From positions 1-9,499 of the forward strand of contig WGDG01000145.1 of the NCBI GenBank assembly GCA_015493425.1: DNA of 9,499 nt. Reading direction: 5' to 3'. Each line of letters opens with the position of its first letter. The stretch's first letter is position 1. Below are positions 6,249 through 9,499 of the stretch, one piece after another. Origin of the DNA: Sulfurovum sp. Its GTDB lineage: Bacteria > Campylobacterota > Campylobacteria > Campylobacterales > Sulfurovaceae. Both the position numbers and the translations under genes were made by a program. Under the pieces are notes generated by a model that was not told where the DNA came from, made no database searches, and worked only from the letters and a program-made list of their open reading frames with translations.

Positions 6249-6515
6249 ATGAAAATATGCATAGAAGACAAAGAATTTGAGACACGGGAAATGACGCAGC
6301 TGTATCCTGCTGCAATCATCAAGACAGGCTATGAGGATGAAACGACACAGGTGAGTCTGGAGTGGCTCGATGTGGAGGGGAAAGAGAAAGTAGAGATTGT
6401 AGGGTATGGCATATTTGTCTATATCGGCGAGAATGAAAAGCACAGTTTTATTTACAATACGCGGGAAGAGATGGATAATCTCGCTGCTTCGATTGCTGCA
6501 CAGTTGAAAGGATAG
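6249..6515 (+). CDS. Small acidic protein, unknown
   Basis: This 88-residue protein is not one I recognise. It has no signal peptide or membrane segment. The sequence alternates short beta-like stretches (AAIIKTGYE, VSLEWLDVEG, VEIVGYGIFVYIGEN, HSFIYNTREE) and ends in a helix (DNLAASIAAQLKG), suggesting a small mostly-beta domain. ATG 6249 is chosen because the plus-strand TATAAT is 6 nt upstream, which would give a leaderless mRNA. The frame is open further upstream, but that part is antisense to the yqeY-like gene. A later ATG at 6288 (MTQLYPAA) is the main alternative. Only 3 bp separate it from the secreted repeat protein, so they are co-transcribed. Confidence 0.7.
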   Translation: MKICIEDKEFETREMTQLYPAAIIKTGYEDETTQVSLEWLDVEGKEKVEIVGYGIFVYIGENEKHSFIYNTREEMDNLAASIAAQLKG

Positions 6516-6518
6516 AAG

Positions 6519-7322
6519 ATGCAAAAAAAACGCTTAAGTATTTTGGTACTGTTGGTAATGACAGTTTCTGCAATGGCGATCGATGCAAAGTATAATGCTT
6601 CGCGTTACAAATATATAGGTGTGTTTGAAAAAGTGGACAAGATAGAGACCATTAAAAGCACTATGGATCTTAAAAATTTCCGAAAAGTTATTAGAAAGCA
6701 GTGGCAGACAGGACATGATCTTGTCGAGATGAAGTATGGCAACGGGCACTGGCTTGGTGTTTTTGGCAAATCGAATCCCAAAAGCCATCAAACCTATGTG
6801 GTGGCTTCAAGATGGGAAGCGATAGACAAGATCGTAGATCAGTACTGGAAAGAGGGCTATTTTATTACCAATATCGAGCATGGTCTGGCAAACTGGGTCG
6901 TCTTTTTTGAAAAGGGTACCGGTTACGGAAGTCAGGCATATGAGGCGCGTGCCAAACGGGATGATTTTATTCGTGCGGTGAATGCACGATGGGAAGCCGG
7001 GTATGATATGGTCGATTTTGAGTACGGAGAGGGGCATTATGTGGGGATCTTTGCCAAACATACCGTGTACCGGACACAGGCACTCGGGGTAAGGTCGACA
7101 TGGTATGCTGCGGCAAAAATGATTGATAGTTACTGGAAAGAGGGGTATGACATTACTAATATCGAGTACACGCTTGGACGCTGGATGGTACTCTTTTCCA
7201 AAATGGCACACCAACCGCAGCAGGGCTTTGAAACTGCACCGACGGTGGAGGATTTTAAGAAGGTATTTGCAAAGCGCCAACAGACAGGGTATGGAGTGGT
7301 TGATCTTGCCGAAGGATGGTAA
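6519..7322 (+). CDS. Secreted 48-residue-repeat protein, DUF7477-like
   Basis: The 267-residue product as read has a signal peptide (MQKKR, hydrophobic to about 18, cleavage near AMA-ID). The body is an exact 48-residue repeat: Trp at 62, 110, 158 and 206, Gly at 65, 113, 161, 209 and 257, and Lys closing each unit at 84, 132, 180 and 228. The core pattern is W-x2-GYDI-x2-IEYG-x-G-x-WV-x-VF-x-K. Odd and even units differ (WEAGYDMVDFEYG versus YWKEGYDITNIEY), so the larger module is 96 residues. I associate this pattern with DUF7477, also found at the C-terminus of plant casein-kinase-like proteins, from memory and unverified. The fifth unit stops at VVDLAEGW because of an apparent frameshift near 7314. 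AAAGGA, overlapping the previous stop, provides the ribosome site. It is likely periplasmic. Confidence 0.8.
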   Translation: MQKKRLSILVLLVMTVSAMAIDAKYNASRYKYIGVFEKVDKIETIKSTMDLKNFRKVIRKQWQTGHDLVEMKYGNGHWLGVFGKSNPKSHQTYVVASRWEAIDKIVDQYWKEGYFITNIEHGLANWVVFFEKGTGYGSQAYEARAKRDDFIRAVNARWEAGYDMVDFEYGEGHYVGIFAKHTVYRTQALGVRSTWYAAAKMIDSYWKEGYDITNIEYTLGRWMVLFSKMAHQPQQGFETAPTVEDFKKVFAKRQQTGYGVVDLAEGW

Positions 7323-7386
7323 GAGTTTCTTGTCCTTTAAGGTGGATTATCCTATGATTCGGCATTCAATTTTGGAGTATATATGA
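7315..7386 (+). pseudogene. Out-of-frame C-terminus of the 48-residue-repeat protein
   Basis: One frame over from the gene before it, 7315-7386 reads DGKSFLSFKVDYP followed by MIRHSILEYI and a TGA. This continues the fifth repeat (YGVVDLAE + DGKSFLSFKV, compare YDMVDFEYGEGHYVGIFAK). Removing one G at 7314-7315 would join the frames into a protein of about 288 residues. Its TGA would overlap the ATG of the next gene as ATGA, the usual coupling in this operon. The alternatives are a recent mutation, a sequencing or assembly error in GG, or a +1 frameshift at GGA-TGG-TAA. A strong AAGGTGGA 7 nt before ATG 7354 could also start a 10-residue peptide in this frame. Confidence 0.6.
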
Positions 7387-8027
7387 CAACCTTTCAACTC
7401 TTTTTACTCATTGTCGCAGGTGGAGTTTTCTATTTCTTTTTTAAACAGCTTTTCTCCGGAAACTATCCCAAGCGCGGTGTCGATTATGAAGCAAAAGTAC
7501 CTGATGACCGCATCGGCGGCATTAACCGTCCGGACAAAATTTTTGCTAAACCGAGACAGGAGGGTGGTTCGCGTATTGAACAGCTTATTGAAATGGCTGA
7601 CGAGGCAATTGCCAAAGGGGACTTGCTTGAGGCACGTAAAGCGGTGCAGAGTGCATTAATTTTGGATGAGAACAATATTGAAGCGCTGCGCCGTGAAGGC
7701 TATCTCTACCTGGAAGACAGGGAGTATGATGAGGCAAAAAAGATATATGAAAAAATACTCTCGCTTGATCCCAATGACGACATCGCCCATGATTCACTGG
7801 CAAACACACTGCACAAACTGGGTGAAGATGAAGCAGCGATGCAACATCACCAAAAAGCGATTGCACTCGACCCGGAGTATGCGCCGCACTATTTTAACTA
7901 TGCCAACACACTCTACGATCTTGGGCGTTATGATGAGGCGTTAAAGCAGTACCAAAAAGCCTATGAGCTTGACCCGGAGATAGAGGAAGCCAAAGAGATG
8001 ATCAAAAAGCTGGAGGAGAACCGATGA
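7383..8027 (+). CDS. Membrane-anchored TPR protein
   Basis: The 214-residue protein begins with one uncleaved hydrophobic segment (residues 4-20, ending FYFFFKQLF), then a polar linker rich in Asp, Arg and Pro (about 28-60), then TPR units from about 65 to 212. The clearest units are ALILDENNIEALRREGYLYL, KILSLDPNDDIAHDSLANTL, KAIALDPEYAPHYFNYANTL and KAYELDPEIEEAKEMI, with the Asp-Pro helix ends usual for TPRs. It is probably an inner-membrane scaffold; which side the TPRs face is not determined. GGAG at 7374-7377 lies 5 nt before the ATG. The gene ends in an ATGA overlap with the Cys-rich protein, and its own start overlaps the hidden stop of the preceding repeat gene. Confidence 0.88.
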   Translation: MTTFQLFLLIVAGGVFYFFFKQLFSGNYPKRGVDYEAKVPDDRIGGINRPDKIFAKPRQEGGSRIEQLIEMADEAIAKGDLLEARKAVQSALILDENNIEALRREGYLYLEDREYDEAKKIYEKILSLDPNDDIAHDSLANTLHKLGEDEAAMQHHQKAIALDPEYAPHYFNYANTLYDLGRYDEALKQYQKAYELDPEIEEAKEMIKKLEENR

Positions 8028-8251
8028 GCAGCAACTGTTTTGTAACACAGGTAGCGACAAAAGATATTTTACTGCGTGTTACCAATGTCTGTGGTGAGTG
8101 CTATACTGACCTCAAAGAGGGCGATACCATCCACTACGATATGCAAAACTACCGCTTCTTGTGCGACTGCTGCCAGCAGAAACTCTGTTCGATGATGAAT
8201 GAGCAGTGCGAGATTGTCTATGATGAGGCGGAACCGTCGCTGTTTTGCTAA
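8024..8251 (+). CDS. Cys-rich small protein, possible zinc ribbon
   Basis: This 75-residue protein is unrecognised. It has nine cysteines, including C23-x2-C26 (VCGECY) and C47-x-C49-C50 (CDCCQQKLC55), about 21 residues apart, which is the spacing of a zinc-ribbon or rubredoxin-like knuckle pair. Additional cysteines are at 5, 62 and the very last residue, 75. No signal peptide or membrane segment is seen. The start overlaps the TPR gene by 4 nt (ATGA) and has AGGAG upstream, so translation is coupled. The TAA stop sits in the loop of a perfect 9-bp hairpin (8240-8261). Metal binding is inferred only from the Cys pattern. Confidence 0.78.
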   Translation: MSSNCFVTQVATKDILLRVTNVCGECYTDLKEGDTIHYDMQNYRFLCDCCQQKLCSMMNEQCEIVYDEAEPSLFC

Positions 8252-8261
8252 GGCAAAACAG
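8240..8261 (+). terminator. Hairpin over the stop codon of the Cys-rich gene
   Basis: CTGTTTTGC-TAAG-GCAAAACAG is a perfect 9-bp stem with a 4-nt loop holding the TAA stop. No U-tract follows on either strand, so it is not a canonical intrinsic terminator. It could protect the mRNA 3' end or terminate weakly. Confidence 0.4.
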
Positions 8262-8295
8262 AGTGAAGAGTGAGGAATTAGGAGTGAGGAGTTGA
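8261..8295 (+). repeat. Mixed heptamer array of five units
   Basis: Consecutive 7-bp units read GAGTGAA, GAGTGAG, GAATTAG, GAGTGAG and GAGTTGA. The mixture in one register shows that the GAATTAG, GAGTGAG and GAGTTGA types are variants of one family. It lies in the convergent gap between the Cys-rich gene and pdxA. Confidence 0.88.
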
Positions 8296-8300
8296 GGTAT

Positions 8301-8318
8301 GCTTTTCTGACGAAAAGC
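8301..8318. terminator. Convergent-gap hairpin, possible terminator
   Basis: GCTTTTC-TGAC-GAAAAGC is a perfect 7-bp stem with a tetraloop between two convergent genes. The position fits a bidirectional terminator, but no clear U-tract follows on either strand. Confidence 0.35.
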
Positions 8319-8345
8319 TACTGTTTAAGATTGGCGTAATGTATC

Positions 8346-9296
8346 CTATGAAAAAATTCCTAATTCTACAATGTATCTCACCGCATTCAAATAACTCAAC
8401 GCATTCAGTGTTACACCCTTATAGGCAATATCAAATGCCGTACCGTGATCAACTGACGTACGGAGTATGGGCAGATTTAAAGAGACGTTGATACCTTCGT
8501 CAAAGTAGAGTGCCTTAAGCGGTGCGAGTCCCTGGTCGTGGTACATGGCGACATAGTGTGTGTAGTGTTTGCGTACGTTGGGGGTGAAGGCGACGTCGGG
8601 CACCAAAGGACCGGTGAACGGAGCGCTGAGCGCTGAGCGTTGAGCGTTGAGAGTATGGTTTGCATTGGTTATAGCATTTGTAATGATCTGCTCTTCGTTG
8701 CCGAGTACGCCGTCGTCTCCTGCGTGGGGGTTTAGTCCGAGGACGGCTACGGTGGATTTGGGTTTGGCGGTGTTGTAAAAATCAATCAGGAAGCGTGTCA
8801 GATCTTCTTCGTTGATGCTCTCAGCTACTTCTTTGAGGGGGATGTGTTCTGTAAAGAGGGCGACATACATCTTGGGGCATCCGAGCATCATAATAGCATC
8901 GGCATCAAAGAAGTCACGCAGGGCGTCGGTGTGACCTTTGTAGTTCACACCTGCCTCTTCCCACGCCTTTTTGTGGATGGGGAGTGTGGTGATGGCATCG
9001 ACCTTTTTCTCACGCGCCAATTCAACAGCTTTGACGAAGGAGGCGTAGGCGTAGGTACCGCTTGATGCAGAGACTTTGCCTGGTTCGATGGTAAAGGCAG
9101 GGGCAATATCTTCTACAGTTTGAAACCCATCTGGTATTGGTATCTGTAACAGTTCTGCTGAGCGTTGCAGCATGGTGTTGTCTATGCAGTAGATCGGGTC
9201 GACCATAGCTGTAATCTGTGTGTGGTTTTCAAGAGCGAGTTGGATACCGATGCCGTTGAGGTCACCGATGGAAACGGCTACTTTTTTCTTTTGCAT
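8346..9296 (-). CDS. pdxA: 4-hydroxythreonine-4-phosphate dehydrogenase (PdxA)
   Basis: The 316-residue enzyme oxidises 4-phosphohydroxythreonine in the DXP-dependent pyridoxal phosphate pathway, NAD-dependent and cytosolic. Metal ligands are visible: H122 in KGHTDAL, H191 in LNPHAGDDG and H253 in AMYHDQGLAPL. GPLVPDVAFTPN (229-240) and LRTSVDHGTAFD (278-289) are family motifs. I start at ATG 9296 (MQKKKVAVSIGDLNG), with AAAGG about 9 nt upstream. A longer open frame to 9410 only translates an AT-rich palindrome. Two oddities are repeat-derived. Residues 216-225 (LNAQRSALSA) come from an in-frame heptamer array where I recall Campylobacter homologues having a shorter loop, and the tail VELGIFS is read from a GAATTAG-type unit. 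All recognised active-site residues remain, so it is probably functional. Confidence 0.94.
   Translation of the reverse strand: MQKKKVAVSIGDLNGIGIQLALENHTQITAMVDPIYCIDNTMLQRSAELLQIPIPDGFQTVEDIAPAFTIEPGKVSASSGTYAYASFVKAVELAREKKVDAITTLPIHKKAWEEAGVNYKGHTDALRDFFDADAIMMLGCPKMYVALFTEHIPLKEVAESINEEDLTRFLIDFYNTAKPKSTVAVLGLNPHAGDDGVLGNEEQIITNAITNANHTLNAQRSALSAPFTGPLVPDVAFTPNVRKHYTHYVAMYHDQGLAPLKALYFDEGINVSLNLPILRTSVDHGTAFDIAYKGVTLNALSYLNAVRYIVELGIFS
8360..8366 (-). repeat. Single GAATTAG unit in the pdxA C-terminus
   Basis: On the minus strand GAATTAG followed by GAATT encodes ELGI in the pdxA tail, with the stop at 8346-8348. It is one full and one partial heptamer, like the start of the array at 2659. 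Confidence 0.6.
8621..8651 (+). repeat. Heptamer array inside pdxA
   Basis: Plus-strand units are GAGCGCT (8621-8627, 8628-8634), GAGCGTT (8635-8641, 8642-8648) and a partial GAG. The strand read by pdxA (AACGCTC/AGCGCTC) has no stop in any frame, whereas the plus strand has a TGA at every unit junction. Confidence 0.9.
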
Positions 9297-9326
9297 TGTT
9301 GTTTGCCTTTCGTATTTTAAACCGTA

Positions 9327-9394
9327 TTTGGCTTCTCTCTTCATTTCTTTTTTTCTTTGTTCGCGTGACAAAGAAAAAAGAGAAACGAAGCAAA
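9327..9394. repeat. Long AT-rich imperfect palindrome upstream of pdxA
   Basis: The arms 9327-9360 and 9368-9394 surround a 7-nt loop, TCGCGTG. The inner 12 bp pair perfectly (TTTTTTCTTTGT with ACAAAGAAAAAA). The outer parts (TTTGGCTTC against GAAGCAAA) pair with small gaps. It starts about 30 bp upstream of the pdxA ATG and would lie in its leader. No U-tract follows the stem, so a terminator role is not evident. Confidence 0.7.
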
Positions 9395-9425
9395 GAAAAA
9401 AAGAAAACACGATAACGCGTGATTT

Positions 9426-9445
9426 TTGTCAATTTTCCTTGACAA
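9426..9445. promoter_or_regulatory. Inverted repeat TTGTCAA-N6-TTGACAA
   Basis: Perfect 7-bp arms with a TTTTCC spacer. It could be an operator, or a pair of divergent TTGACA -35 boxes, but no -10 box lies at the right distance on either strand. It is upstream of both pdxA and the possible ORF at 9459. Confidence 0.35.
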
Positions 9446-9458
9446 TTTAAGGTTTATT

Positions 9459-9499
9459 ATGAAACTGTTCTATAGAACGCTCAACGCTCAACGCTCAAC
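9459..9499 (+). CDS. Possible start of an ORF, cut by the window edge
   Basis: ATG 9459 has AAGG 6 nt upstream and reads MKLFYRTLNAQRS to the edge. A perfect 12-bp palindrome, GTTCTATAGAAC (9467-9478), lies inside it, and from 9476 the frame translates a heptamer array. The last residues repeat the LNAQRS of pdxA only because both read the same array in the same frame. It may be a real gene that begins with the repeat, or a chance ORF. Confidence 0.25.
   Translation, partial: MKLFYRTLNAQRS
9476..9499 (+). repeat. Heptamer array (AACGCTC)x3, cut by the window edge
   Basis: Three exact units, AACGCTC, followed by AAC. This is the reverse complement orientation of the array at 8621-8651, and its stop-free strand is the plus strand. 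The true length is unknown because the window ends here. Confidence 0.92.

Noticed and set aside
7354..7386. An independent 10-residue leader peptide (MIRHSILEYI)
   Set aside because: A good ribosome site precedes it, but the frame is better explained as the displaced C-terminus of the repeat protein; kept only as an alternative.
9297..9410. Longer start for pdxA
   Set aside because: The extra residues are a translated AT-rich palindrome, and MQKKKVAVSIGDLNG at 9296 matches the normal family N-terminus.

Overview
This looks like chromosomal DNA of a Campylobacterota (epsilonproteobacterial) organism, most like the Sulfurovum/Sulfurimonas group. That is inferred from the protein types (Bpt leucyltransferase, a PdxA with the variant GDLNGIG N-terminus, YkgJ and YqeY proteins, TPR proteins), AT-leaning compact intergenic DNA and TATAAT boxes without clear -35 boxes. 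No database search was possible.

Layout: (1) 41-1093, a decayed IS256/Mutator-type insertion sequence with 20-bp perfect terminal inverted repeats and a zinc-finger transposase broken by one amber codon. (2) 1118-2679, divergent bpt (minus) and a TrmN6-like N6-adenine methyltransferase (plus) sharing a short promoter region. (3) 2766-4405, a YkgJ cysteine-cluster protein overlapping a secreted TPR protein. (4) 4470-5567, trpC and a small membrane protein. (5) 5568-5759, a convergent gap with an inverted pair of REP elements carrying GTAG heads. (6) 5760-6203, a YqeY-like protein (minus), divergent from (7) 6249-8251, a tight plus-strand cluster: a small acidic protein, a secreted protein of 48-residue repeats resembling DUF7477 (frameshifted near its 3' end), a membrane-anchored TPR protein and a Cys-rich mini-protein. 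(8) 8346-9296, pdxA (minus), preceded by a long AT-rich palindrome and a possible partial plus-strand ORF at the window edge.

No complete new defence or mobile system is visible. The most striking pattern is a family of 7-bp tandem repeats (GAATTAG, GAGTGAG, GAGCGTT and relatives) at five sites plus one lone unit. They do not stay between genes. They supply the stop codon of bpt, the last residues and stop of the methyltransferase gene and the C-terminal tail of pdxA, and one array lies in frame inside pdxA. Because 7 is not a multiple of 3, three GAATTAG units stop all six frames, while the GAGCGTT type is free of stops on one strand, and that is the strand read by pdxA.

Other notable items are the RAYT-type REP pair, a palindromic pair of back-to-back -10 boxes implying a leaderless transcript, and a single-base frameshift that hides the true C-terminus of the repeat protein.
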